The notes under the pieces were generated by a model, which saw only the letters and a program-made list of their open reading frames with translations, did not search any database and had not been told where the DNA came from. A stretch of DNA of 64,000 nucleotides, from the NCBI GenBank assembly GCA_002694685.1, contig NZMW01000013.1, positions 1 through 64,000 on the forward strand, read 5' to 3'. The stretch comes from Balneola sp. GTDB taxonomy: Bacteria; Bacteroidota; Rhodothermia; Balneolales; Balneolaceae. Shown here piece after piece: positions 36,770 to 44,978 of this stretch. Position numbers and translations under genes: made by a program. Within the stretch, counting starts at the first letter, position 1. Every line of letters begins with the position of its first letter.

Positions 36770-37801
36770 TTAAGCCCGATCCTTCAAAGCTTTTTTGATT
36801 CGACCTACAAGTCCTGGCCCTTCATAAACTAATCCGGTATAAATTTGAATTAGGTTTGCTCCGGCTTCCAGCTTATCAAATGCTGCCTGAGGGGAATCAA
36901 TACCTCCAACACCAATAAGAGGCTTTTTGCCTTCTGTGATTTCACTTAGCCATTTAACTACCTGAGTACTTCTGTTTTGAATAGCTCGTCCGCTAAGCCC
37001 TCCATTTCCAATTTTATTTAATACCTCAGTCCCAGTTTTTAAATCATCTCTTATCGATGAAGTATTTGTAGCAACATATCCGGCTATCCCATAATCTTCA
37101 CAGATATGCACCAATCTTTCAAGAGCTTCTTTGTCGATATCTACGGTGAATTTTACGAGTGAAGGAACCTTAACATTTTTTGGCTTGAGAGTAGCTAATA
37201 AATCTTCCAGAGCCTGAGGGTCTTCAAAAGTTTTGCCTTCTCCGGTATTTGGGCAAGAGATGTTGATAGTAATATAATCAGCAACGTCTTGGGCTTTTTC
37301 GTAGCTATGGAGGTAGTCTTGTAGTGCGTCGTTTCCATGAATAGAAGTATCGTTTGTTTTGGCGATATTAACACCAAGCGGGATATCGAGCGATAAATCA
37401 GAAAGGCGTTGGGTAATAGCATCAGCACCTTCGTTATTCAGTCCCATCCGGTTGATCAAAGAATGATCGTCAGGCAAACGAAAGGCACGGGGTTTAGGAT
37501 TACCTTTGGAAGCTTTTGCAGTAATGCTTCCTATCTCAACAAATCCGAAACCAAGAGATTGCATGGCTTTAGGAGTAGTACCGTTTTTATCGAATCCGGC
37601 TGCTAAACCGATGGGGTTTGGAAACGTTAAACCCATTAATTCTTGCTCTAAACCTTCATCACTTTCTCCATAAATTGAAGAGGAAAGTTCCTGAAGCAGC
37701 TTAGAATTATTTGTTTTTGAAGCCATTGAAAGTGCCCATTCATGAGCGGTTTCGGCATCAGTTTTAAACAAAAACGGTCTGAGAAGATTTTGATAATTCA
37801 T
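36770..37801 (-). CDS. pyrD: Quinone-dependent dihydroorotate dehydrogenase
   Basis: A 343-residue class 2 enzyme oxidising dihydroorotate to orotate in pyrimidine synthesis, passing electrons to the quinone pool at the inner face of the membrane. Class 2 marks: an N-terminal amphipathic extension before ELMGLTFPNPIGLAAGFDKN, FVEIGSITAKASKGNPKPR, NRMGLNNEG, the substrate-binding NISCPNTGE, FTVDID, and the FMN phosphate loop GVGGIDSPQ with IYTGLVYEGPG. The length fits the family. It converges tail-to-tail with the TPR lipoprotein gene and is divergent from pabB over 68 bases. Confidence 0.96.
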   Translation of the reverse strand: MNYQNLLRPFLFKTDAETAHEWALSMASKTNNSKLLQELSSSIYGESDEGLEQELMGLTFPNPIGLAAGFDKNGTTPKAMQSLGFGFVEIGSITAKASKGNPKPRAFRLPDDHSLINRMGLNNEGADAITQRLSDLSLDIPLGVNIAKTNDTSIHGNDALQDYLHSYEKAQDVADYITINISCPNTGEGKTFEDPQALEDLLATLKPKNVKVPSLVKFTVDIDKEALERLVHICEDYGIAGYVATNTSSIRDDLKTGTEVLNKIGNGGLSGRAIQNRSTQVVKWLSEITEGKKPLIGVGGIDSPQAAFDKLEAGANLIQIYTGLVYEGPGLVGRIKKALKDRA

Positions 37802-37869
37802 GGTGCCAATGATACGAAAAAACGTTCAAAAAGAGTGAAAGAACCCGTATACTCATTTCTCAAATTCCT

Positions 37870-39126
37870 ATGAAAAAACAGACTGCAAATATATCGGGTT
37901 TAGTACGCACTCTTCGAAAAGAAGGAGATATAGTTCTGCTTGAATCGCAGATGAAGGGGCACCCATCAAGCAAAAAAAGCTATTTAGCGGCGCACCCTAA
38001 AGCATGGATTAAAGCCTCAGGAGACAGTATTGAAATATGGAATGAGGGGATGCATGAGATGAAAAAGGGAAATCCCTGGGATGCATTATCAGCATTCAGA
38101 AAAGAACATCAGGATTGGCTATTCGGGTACTTTGGCTACGATTTAAAGAATCATATTGAAGATCTTAAGTCTGAGAATAATATGCTTAATAGCGCACCGG
38201 ATCTCTATTTCATAGTTCCGGAACTTGTTATTGAAATAGATGCTGATGAGCAACTCCGGGCTATAAAGGGAGAACTTCCAGAAAACCTGGACTCAGATAC
38301 TTTAAGAAAAGATGTTTTTGTGAAACTGAAGAATCGGATATCAAAAACAAACTATATAGAGCTGGTAAATAAGGCCAAGTCTGATATTTATGAAGGAGAG
38401 TATTACGAGATAAATTTATCTCACCCTCTGCAATTTGATATAGAAGGAGATAGCTGGGACTTGTATCAAGCAATGAAAAAAGTTGGTCCGGTTCCGTTTG
38501 GCGGTTATGCCAACATCAGTGATATTGCTATTTGCTGCTCATCTCCGGAACGATTTTTAGCAAGGGAAGGGGATAGAATATGGTCTCAACCCATAAAAGG
38601 TACTGCATCGAGGAAAGGGGAAGCAGATTCATCTAAGGATATAGAGAAGCTTAAAGGTTCCGAGAAAGAGCGGGCTGAAAACCTGATGATTGTAGATTTA
38701 GTAAGAAACGATTTAGGGAGAGTTGCGCAAAGAAATAGCGTTCGTGTATCGAATTTATTTGAGGTGCAGAGTTTTGAGACGGTACATCAGATGGTCTCAA
38801 CGGTTGAGGCTAAGATTGAAGAAAAGGTTGAAAGCATAGATATTATAAAGAACTGTTTTCCTATGGGTTCGATGACGGGAGCACCAAAGATTGCCGCAAT
38901 GAAGTCCATTGAAAACTATGAAAATTACCGCCGTGGAATTTACTCCGGTGCTTTGGGATATATAAAACCAAACGGCGATTTTGACTTTAACGTGATTATC
39001 AGGACCGCAATTATTGAAGGGGATAAACTGATTTATCCGGTTGGAGGAGCTATAACAAGCGATTCTAACCCGGAAGATGAATGGGAAGAAACTCTGATCA
39101 AAGCGAAAGCAATCACAAATATTTAA
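37870..39126 (+). CDS. pabB: Aminodeoxychorismate synthase component I
   Basis: A 418-residue chorismate-using enzyme of the anthranilate synthase / PabB family. The active-site segment reads PIKGTASRK; PIKGT is the PabB form, whereas TrpE usually has PIAGT, so the product is 4-amino-4-deoxychorismate for folate rather than anthranilate. Other family blocks are YEGEYYEINLSHPL, ICCSSPERFLA, NLMIVDLVRNDLGR, VHQMVSTVEA, FPMGSMTGAPKIAAM, and the closing GGAITSDSNPEDEW. It is shorter than TrpE. No amidotransferase (PabA) or lyase (PabC) gene is adjacent; they may be elsewhere. A TPR-free N terminus and full chorismate-binding domain suggest it is intact. Confidence 0.9.
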   Translation: MKKQTANISGLVRTLRKEGDIVLLESQMKGHPSSKKSYLAAHPKAWIKASGDSIEIWNEGMHEMKKGNPWDALSAFRKEHQDWLFGYFGYDLKNHIEDLKSENNMLNSAPDLYFIVPELVIEIDADEQLRAIKGELPENLDSDTLRKDVFVKLKNRISKTNYIELVNKAKSDIYEGEYYEINLSHPLQFDIEGDSWDLYQAMKKVGPVPFGGYANISDIAICCSSPERFLAREGDRIWSQPIKGTASRKGEADSSKDIEKLKGSEKERAENLMIVDLVRNDLGRVAQRNSVRVSNLFEVQSFETVHQMVSTVEAKIEEKVESIDIIKNCFPMGSMTGAPKIAAMKSIENYENYRRGIYSGALGYIKPNGDFDFNVIIRTAIIEGDKLIYPVGGAITSDSNPEDEWEETLIKAKAITNI

Positions 39127-39211
39127 TGGAATTTCAAAAAGCCTGAATGAAGACTTTGTATTGAGGGTTATAGAAATGAATAGAAAAAACACATCACATC
39201 GAAGGAAAAGA

Positions 39212-40699
39212 ATGAAGGCAAGTACACTTGGAGAGCTTAAAGAGAGTGGTTGGGAATCAATATCAGTAAAAGAGGAAATACGGAAGAACTTAATCCAAAA
39301 AATGCGGAGTGGAGAAGAACTCTTTCCCGGAATTCTTGGATACGATAAAACGGTACTTCCGCAAATTCAGCACGCATTACTCTCCCGGCACGATATGATT
39401 CTTCTTGGGCTGCGTGGTCAGGCAAAGACACGAATCCTCCGAATGCTTGTCAACTTTATGGATGAGTATATCCCTATTGTAAAAGGTTCTGAAATAAATG
39501 ATGACCCATTCAATCCACTATCAAAGTTCGCGAAAGACCTGGTAGAAGAAAAAGGAGATGAAACTCCGGTGGAATGGCTTCATCGTTCGTTCAGATACGG
39601 GGAGAAATTAGCTACGCCCGACACAACTGTGGCCGACTTGATAGGTGATATTGATCCCATTAAGGCCGCAACGAAGAAATTGACACTTGCTGATCAAAAT
39701 GTGATCAACTTTGGGCTTATTCCCCGCACAAACCGCGGAATATTTGTAATTAACGAATTGCCAGATCTTCAACCTAGAATTCAGGTTGCCCTGTTGAATA
39801 TCATGCAGGAGCGTGATATTCAGATCCGCGGGTTCAATGTTCGAATTCCGCTTGATATCTCAATGGCATTTTCTGCTAATCCTGAAGATTATACAAACAG
39901 AGGGAACATTATCACACCTCTTAAGGATAGAATTGATTCACAGATTATCACTCATTATCCAAAAGAACTGGAGACCGGAGTAAATATAACCAGGCAGGAA
40001 GCGTGGCAAGAGCGGGAGACTGGAATTAAAATCAACATCCCTGAGCTTTACAGAGAAGTGATAGAAAAAGCAGCTTTCGAGGCCAGAGATTCTGAATATG
40101 TAGATCAAAAAAGTGGTGTTTCTACGCGAATGACGATTACTGCCCTGGAGCAAGTAGTTTCTTCAGCTGAGCGAAGAGCTATTCTCAATGATGAGAAGGA
40201 AACAAATATCAGAGTAGCTGATCTTTATCATATGGTACCCGCACTAACCGGGAAAATTGAGTTAGTTTATGAAGGAGAACAGGAAGGGGCAATTAGTGTT
40301 GCCAAACATATTTTAGGTAAAGCGATAAGCAAAATCTTTAAAGCACATTTTCCTGACCCACAGGCAAAATCAGAAGACCAGAAATCAAGCTATAAAGAAA
40401 TTATGGATTGGTTTGCTGATGGCAATGAGATTAACATTTCTGATACTTTGCCTAACAAAGAATACGAGAAAGCTCTTAAAGGCGTAGATGGGTTAGCTAA
40501 GCTGGTTAAAGATCATGCTAAAGGTGTGGATAAATCTGAGCAGTTCATTTGGATGGACCTTGTTTTAGAAGCCTTACACCAAAATTCAATGTTAAGTAAA
40601 CAGGATTTAGACGATCAGACATTGTACTCTGATATGCTCGGTTCTATGTTCTCTTCACTGGGAGAAATCGATGATGAAGGCTACGATGAATTTGAGTAA
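39212..40699 (+). CDS. MoxR/magnesium-chelatase-like AAA+ ATPase
   Basis: A 495-residue AAA+ protein related to magnesium chelatase subunit I and MoxR-type ATPases. The P loop is variant: LLGLRGQAKTRI stands for GxxGxGK, as in close homologues of this subfamily. Walker B-like INELPDL, sensor-like SANPEDYTNRG and an arginine region ITPLKDRIDSQI follow; the C-terminal 200 residues are helical lid and unassigned. Such ATPases usually act with a von Willebrand factor A partner, often coded next door, but none is adjacent here. ATG 39212 has GAAGGA about 6 bases ahead and begins at the family-typical TLGELKESG; ATG 39176 and TTG 39161 are alternatives. Confidence 0.82.
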   Translation: MKASTLGELKESGWESISVKEEIRKNLIQKMRSGEELFPGILGYDKTVLPQIQHALLSRHDMILLGLRGQAKTRILRMLVNFMDEYIPIVKGSEINDDPFNPLSKFAKDLVEEKGDETPVEWLHRSFRYGEKLATPDTTVADLIGDIDPIKAATKKLTLADQNVINFGLIPRTNRGIFVINELPDLQPRIQVALLNIMQERDIQIRGFNVRIPLDISMAFSANPEDYTNRGNIITPLKDRIDSQIITHYPKELETGVNITRQEAWQERETGIKINIPELYREVIEKAAFEARDSEYVDQKSGVSTRMTITALEQVVSSAERRAILNDEKETNIRVADLYHMVPALTGKIELVYEGEQEGAISVAKHILGKAISKIFKAHFPDPQAKSEDQKSSYKEIMDWFADGNEINISDTLPNKEYEKALKGVDGLAKLVKDHAKGVDKSEQFIWMDLVLEALHQNSMLSKQDLDDQTLYSDMLGSMFSSLGEIDDEGYDEFE

Positions 40700-40771
40700 T
40701 AAATACATTGAATTCAGTTTTTGTTAGCCTTATATTTAAAGCCTTTGCAAATTTCAAGCAAGTACTAGACT

Positions 40772-40990
40772 ATGAAAAACGGAATTCATCCAGATTATAA
40801 AGAAATTACAGTAGTGATGAGTGATGGTACGGAAGTTAAAACCCGCAGCACCATGGATACCAAAGATGGTGTTTATCGTAGCGAGGTTGACTCAAAAAAC
40901 CACCCATTCTACACCAAGAGTAACACATTTACTTCAACAGCCGGCCGTGTTGATCGCTTTAAGCGACGATATGGAAATGCTGACGATTAG
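40772..40990 (+). CDS. rpmE: Ribosomal protein L31, cysteine-free form
   Basis: A 72-residue 50S subunit protein. It has the L31 text MKNGIHPDYKEITVVMSDG, KTRSTM, NHPFYTKS and GRVDRFKRRYG. The zinc-binding Cys pairs of classical type A L31 are absent: the protein has no Cys at all, so it is a zinc-independent version, although its length and C terminus follow type A rather than the longer type B. Free-standing; a terminator follows after 25 bases. Confidence 0.93.
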   Translation: MKNGIHPDYKEITVVMSDGTEVKTRSTMDTKDGVYRSEVDSKNHPFYTKSNTFTSTAGRVDRFKRRYGNADD

Positions 40991-41014
40991 TAATTGTAGC
41001 AATCATTTTTTACT

Positions 41015-41047
41015 AAAGGATGTATCTATTCAGGTGCATCCTTTTTT
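41015..41047 (+). terminator. Terminator of rpmE
   Basis: Arms AAAGGATG (41015-41022) and CATCCTTT (41037-41044) with a 14-base loop, followed by a T run, between rpmE and the metallo-beta-lactamase-fold gene. Confidence 0.8.
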
Positions 41048-41057
41048 AATTTAGCCT

Positions 41058-41687
41058 ATGGACGTTCAAGTATTTGAAGTTGGCCCTTTTTTAGAAAACA
41101 CTTATCTGCTCTCAAAAAATGAAGAGCATTTACTTATTGATCCCGGTTTCTCGACTGAGCCCGAGTATCAGCAAGTAAAAACTGCAATATCGGGTGAACT
41201 GAAAGCAGTAGTGTTAACTCATGCTCATGTTGATCATGTTATGGGGCTAAATCGCATAAAAAGCGATTTTGATGTACCTGTTTACCTCAGTAATGAAGAT
41301 CGTTATTTGTGGGAAAACTTCGGTAATCAGGCGCAAATGTTTGGGATCAATCAGGGTGGATTTAGTTTTGTGCCAGACGAACTTCCAAGCCAAGGAAGTT
41401 TTAGAATTGGTGCCTTCGAATTTGAATGCCTCTATACACCCGGCCACTCTCCTGATCATGTTTCATTATACTTTGAAGAACAAAAGTTAGTGATAGCAGG
41501 TGATGCACTATTCAAAGAAAGCATCGGTAGAACTGATCTGTACAAAGGGAACTTTGAAGTGCTTGAAAAGAGTATTCAAGAAAAACTATATACGTTGCCA
41601 GAGCCGACTGTTGTATATCCAGGGCATGGACCCACAACAACTATTGGATACGAAAAGAACAACAATTCCTTCGTTAAAGCAGGATAA
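41058..41687 (+). CDS. MBL-fold metallo-hydrolase, glyoxalase II-like
   Basis: A 209-residue metallo-beta-lactamase-fold hydrolase. The metal ligands are visible in order: THAHVDH (HxHxDH motif, near residue 54), the His in TPGHSPDHVSLYF, the bridging Asp in VIAGDALFKESIGRTDL and the last His in YPGHGPTTTIGYEKNNN. The text fits the small GloB-like hydrolases that split thioesters such as S-lactoylglutathione, but these proteins are often of other specificity in Bacteroidota, so I keep the general name. The ATG at 41058 follows the rpmE terminator by about 10 bases. Its end is four bases from the convergent TPR gene. Confidence 0.88.
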   Translation: MDVQVFEVGPFLENTYLLSKNEEHLLIDPGFSTEPEYQQVKTAISGELKAVVLTHAHVDHVMGLNRIKSDFDVPVYLSNEDRYLWENFGNQAQMFGINQGGFSFVPDELPSQGSFRIGAFEFECLYTPGHSPDHVSLYFEEQKLVIAGDALFKESIGRTDLYKGNFEVLEKSIQEKLYTLPEPTVVYPGHGPTTTIGYEKNNNSFVKAG

Positions 41688-41691
41688 TAAC

Positions 41692-42312
41692 CTATTTCTT
41701 AGGTTCTTGCTTTAGCTTATTGATCTGCTCTTTATAATGATCAGCTTTACTCTCGTCCTTTTCAATAAGTCGCTCATACATTTTAATGGCTTCCTTATTA
41801 CGGCCTTGCAGGGAGTGAATTTTTGCCAGCGTCTCTGAAACTAAATCATCCACATCTTCGGCCTCTTTGCTCAAGTCGGTATCATCATGAGGCTCTCCTT
41901 CAGCAGGAATTTGAATACGTTGTGACTCTACAGCTTCAAGCATCTCGATTAAACGATCTAAATCCAAAACAGGAGATGTTCTGGATGCCTGCTGCAATTT
42001 AACTGCCGATGAGGTGTACGAGTGTGCGGGAATAGCCGCTTCAAATTTTTCCGGATGGACAAGGAAGTAGTGCAAGTGTTCCATTAACGGACTTCCAGGA
42101 GCATAAGTTTTGGCCTTTAGTGCCTCTTTAACGGCCTCGCTTTTTTTATCCTGAATATGATAAAACCATGAAAGCAAAAAGTGTCCCACGGCATCAGGTC
42201 CTCGTTTTTTTAAATGCTTCTTAAGTTTTTGAGTAACCTTTTTAGGATCCTCATCAAACTTTTCCACATAAGAGGAAAGTGACTTTGGTATGTTGAATGG
42301 AAGTTCTTGCAT
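41692..42312 (-). CDS. TPR-containing hypothetical protein
   Basis: A 206-residue cytosolic protein without signal peptide. A TPR-like region at about 170-200 (ETLAKIHSLQGRNKEAIKMYERLIEKDESKADHY-type helix pair) ends the protein; the N-terminal half is basic and helical (DPKKVTQKLKKHLKKRG, FLLSWFYHIQDKKSEAVKEALKAK). The middle is acidic and probably disordered. It lies 55 bases downstream of lptE in the same direction, in the position where a hypothetical TPR gene frequently follows lptE in Bacteroidota. Function unknown. Confidence 0.7.
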   Translation of the reverse strand: MQELPFNIPKSLSSYVEKFDEDPKKVTQKLKKHLKKRGPDAVGHFLLSWFYHIQDKKSEAVKEALKAKTYAPGSPLMEHLHYFLVHPEKFEAAIPAHSYTSSAVKLQQASRTSPVLDLDRLIEMLEAVESQRIQIPAEGEPHDDTDLSKEAEDVDDLVSETLAKIHSLQGRNKEAIKMYERLIEKDESKADHYKEQINKLKQEPKK

Positions 42313-42367
42313 AAATTCTGTTAAGACTCAACAATGATAAGTGAAGTGCGGTTACAATCAAAGCTAA

Positions 42368-42883
42368 TTACCAATTACTTACTGCGTCATTAAACATATT
42401 GTTGGCGATTTGCTCAAGGGCTCCGTTTGCAGCTTCATTCTCACCGTCAATTGGATTTTCGGCAGGGTCGTAGGTAAACTTTCCGGTGAATGGTTTTGAC
42501 CATTCTTCCTCATCTTCAGAAGCGTACTTAAATGTTCCACGAACCGTAATAGTCACTTCATTTTGATTGGATTGCTCATTGCCCCCGATACTAAATGGTC
42601 TATTTGAATAAGCGGTAATTACACCATCGAGTACCGCATCAGCATCTGATTCATTATTAGCAAGCTGCAGCTTGCTTTGATTTACAAATCTATTGATTAA
42701 AGTCTGATTAAGTCTGTCACTTAGATCCCCCAAACCGCTATTGGATTGATCAGGAAAAAATGGAATAAAAATGGTATTAACTCCAGGGGGTATCGAGGCC
42801 CCTGTGAAGCTGTAGCGCAGACATCCTCCAAACAATAGAGAAGCAGAAATCGTAACGAGTAAAAGAAATCTATTCCAAGCCAT
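42368..42883 (-). CDS. lptE: LptE-family LPS-assembly lipoprotein
   Basis: A 171-residue outer-membrane lipoprotein (lipobox FGGC, Cys20). Its start of the mature part, CLRYSFTGASIPPGVNTIFI, followed by FPDQSN and LSDRLNQTLINRFVNQSKL, is the pattern of Bacteroidota LptE, which plugs the LptD barrel and helps place lipopolysaccharide in the outer leaflet. Later strands (DAVLDGVITAYSNRPF, VTITVRGTFKYASEDEEEW) complete the fold. ATG 42883 lies inside the upstream sigma-54 activator gene, a 14-base overlap, so translation is likely coupled. The order activator-lptE-hypothetical is common in the phylum. Confidence 0.85.
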   Translation of the reverse strand: MAWNRFLLLVTISASLLFGGCLRYSFTGASIPPGVNTIFIPFFPDQSNSGLGDLSDRLNQTLINRFVNQSKLQLANNESDADAVLDGVITAYSNRPFSIGGNEQSNQNEVTITVRGTFKYASEDEEEWSKPFTGKFTYDPAENPIDGENEAANGALEQIANNMFNDAVSNW

Positions 42884-44162
42884 ACTGATCCAGTTTTCGG
42901 TAAAGTGTTCTCTCACTTACACCAAGGGTTTCAGAAGCCTTTCTTCGGTTTCCATCGAATCGTTTAAGAGCTTGTTCAATAAGAAATTTTTCAGCTTCCT
43001 CGATGGAAGGAATTTCATCATTCTCAAGAAAAGAGCTTAGCTCAGACTCATCTGGCTCTTCCACATCTTTATTATCCGGCATGGATTGCATTCCCAAAGT
43101 TGCGTGATCACCTAAATCGACATTCACGCCAGAGACTTCAGTTTTATCAACCTCATCCCTAACGGAAGCAGGAAGTGCCTTTATATTTTTCGTTGAAAAG
43201 GTAGAGTAAAGGAAGTTCGCGAACATTTTCTTCACGTCAGCGATGTCATTTCGCAGTTCAACTAATGCGCGGTAGACTAATTCACGGTCTTTACGGTCAA
43301 AACCTTCTGTATCGTCGGTCTTTTGCTTTCTGTAGCTGTCTTCGGCAACCATTGGCAGGTTATCAGCGCTTCCCTCGTGCTGACGTCCCTTGAGGTATTT
43401 TTGAAGTTTTTCTTTATCTATGAATTGAGACTTTTCGAGTACAACCAGTTGTTCAGCAACATTTCTCAGTTCCCTGATATTACCCGGCCAGCGGTAAGAA
43501 ATAAGTAATTCACGAGCTTCATCGGAGAAACCCTTAAAAACAGAATCATAACGGGCAGAATATTCTTCAACAAACTTTCTAAAAATCGGGATGATATCTT
43601 CAGAGCGTTCACGCAGAGGAGGTAGTTTTATTTGGACAGTATCAAGACGGTAGTACAAATCTTCCCGGAATGAACCATCCTGCACCATCTGCCACAGGTT
43701 TTGATTAGTAGCAGCAATAACGCGAACGTCGGTGGTTTGGATCTTGCTGGAGCCAACCCGAAAAAACTCTCCATTTTCAAGTACACGAAGAAGTTTGACC
43801 TGCACATTTTTTGGAGTATCTCCAATCTCATCAAGAAAAATAGTCCCGTTATTAGCTTTCTCGAAATAGCCTTCACGGGATGTTTCAGCTCCGGTAAAAG
43901 CACCTTTTTCATGTCCAAAAAGCTCACTTTCAATAATACCTTCCGGAATAGCACCACAGTTCACAATCACTAAATTGTTTCGGCTGCGTTCACTCATGGC
44001 ATGAATAGCCCTTGCCGTAACATCTTTACCAACTCCACTCTCGCCCTGAAGCGTAACGGTAATGTCCGTTTTAGCGACTTGCATAATCTTATCGATTACC
44101 TGGCGCATAGCTTCAGAGCTGCCGAGTAACCCATATTGTTCTTGAAAAACTTCGCGATCCAT
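42870..44162 (-). CDS. Sigma-54-dependent activator, Fis-type, no receiver domain
   Basis: A 430-residue enhancer-binding protein. After a very short N terminus it goes straight into the AAA+ domain: Walker A GESGVGKDVTA (the usual GESGTGKE position), GAFTGA for contact with sigma 54 (ESELFGHEKGAFTGAETS), Walker B GTIFLDEIGD, and the R-finger region REDLYYRL. A long acidic linker (about 270-390) precedes the C-terminal helix-turn-helix of Fis type (NRRKASETLGVSERTLYRKL). With no receiver or sensor domain, control must come from partners or level. ATG 44162 is chosen over a GTG at 44189. It overlaps lptE by 14 bases and may regulate envelope genes. Confidence 0.92.
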   Translation of the reverse strand: MDREVFQEQYGLLGSSEAMRQVIDKIMQVAKTDITVTLQGESGVGKDVTARAIHAMSERSRNNLVIVNCGAIPEGIIESELFGHEKGAFTGAETSREGYFEKANNGTIFLDEIGDTPKNVQVKLLRVLENGEFFRVGSSKIQTTDVRVIAATNQNLWQMVQDGSFREDLYYRLDTVQIKLPPLRERSEDIIPIFRKFVEEYSARYDSVFKGFSDEARELLISYRWPGNIRELRNVAEQLVVLEKSQFIDKEKLQKYLKGRQHEGSADNLPMVAEDSYRKQKTDDTEGFDRKDRELVYRALVELRNDIADVKKMFANFLYSTFSTKNIKALPASVRDEVDKTEVSGVNVDLGDHATLGMQSMPDNKDVEEPDESELSSFLENDEIPSIEEAEKFLIEQALKRFDGNRRKASETLGVSERTLYRKLDQYGLE

Positions 44163-44309
44163 AAATAGTATAGTTAAAGCGTTGGGCACGCTGTTTGTGT
44201 ACAGCTTGTATCAACTAATGCCCTTAGAAATTCTTACTGTCAGAATGACGTAAGTTAACGATTCCTACTTTAGTAAGTAAATGAAAAGTAGCCCTAAATA
44301 GTAAGTAAA

Positions 44310-44792
44310 CTACTGCTTGATAAGCTCTACAGCATGTTCCACTGGGATTGACCGGGTTTCTTTAAAACTTGACAAAACCAGATTTGAGCGGGTTTTGCTA
44401 ACTCCTTTCCAAGCTTGAATTCTGGATAGCAGGCTTTCAAAAGATCCGGTATTTTTTGTTCTGACTTTAAGGAAATGAGAACCGTCGCCGGTAATAGAAT
44501 GACATTCCAGTACTTCTCTTTCTTCCGAAGCACTTTCGACAAATGATTTGTAGTGTTCAGAACCATCAACCTGTACGAAGATGAAAGCTGTTATATCAAA
44601 GTGAAATTTTTTGCTGTTAAGAATTGCTTTATATCCTTCAATTAGGCCACGTTCTTCCAGCTTTTTCATACGCTCAGAAACAGAAGGGACAGAGAGGTTT
44701 ACTAAGTCTGCAATAGTGTTTCGCTGAGCACGTCCATCTTTCTGCAGATGATTGAGAATAGCTAGATCTGTGTCGTCTAATAAATGACTCAT
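44310..44792 (-). CDS. Lrp/AsnC-family transcriptional regulator
   Basis: A 160-residue regulator with the family's two parts: an N-terminal helix-turn-helix (about 8-55; DLAILNHLQKDGRAQRNTIA, LSVPSVSERMKKLEERGLI) and a C-terminal RAM domain (about 68-145; FVQVDGSEHYKSFVES, ECHSITGDGSHFLKVR). Such proteins sense amino acids as octamers. The family opening EGYKAILN is present. The target genes are not evident; serS is divergent on the other strand 186 bases away, and the two lysine/ornithine aminotransferase genes lie elsewhere. Confidence 0.92.
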   Translation of the reverse strand: MSHLLDDTDLAILNHLQKDGRAQRNTIADLVNLSVPSVSERMKKLEERGLIEGYKAILNSKKFHFDITAFIFVQVDGSEHYKSFVESASEEREVLECHSITGDGSHFLKVRTKNTGSFESLLSRIQAWKGVSKTRSNLVLSSFKETRSIPVEHAVELIKQ

Positions 44793-44938
44793 ATAATATC
44801 CTAAATTCCTAAAAATTCTTTGAATGGTGAATGATAACCTTAATAATTTAGGTAGTCAACTATAAAAGCGCTTCCAAAGAGAGGTTGATTTAAATTTATT
44901 TAGGCCAAAAAAGCTGTAACAAAAAGTTGAATACCTCT

Positions 44939-44946
44939 TATCTTTG
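44939..44946 (+). promoter_or_regulatory. Candidate -7 box for serS
   Basis: TATCTTTG at 44939-44946 matches TAnnTTTG exactly, 33 bases ahead of the serS start. No convincing TTTG is seen at the -33 spacing, so the call rests on one box. Confidence 0.35.
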
Positions 44947-44978
44947 AGCTTCAAATCAAAAAAGACTATCCAAGAAAT

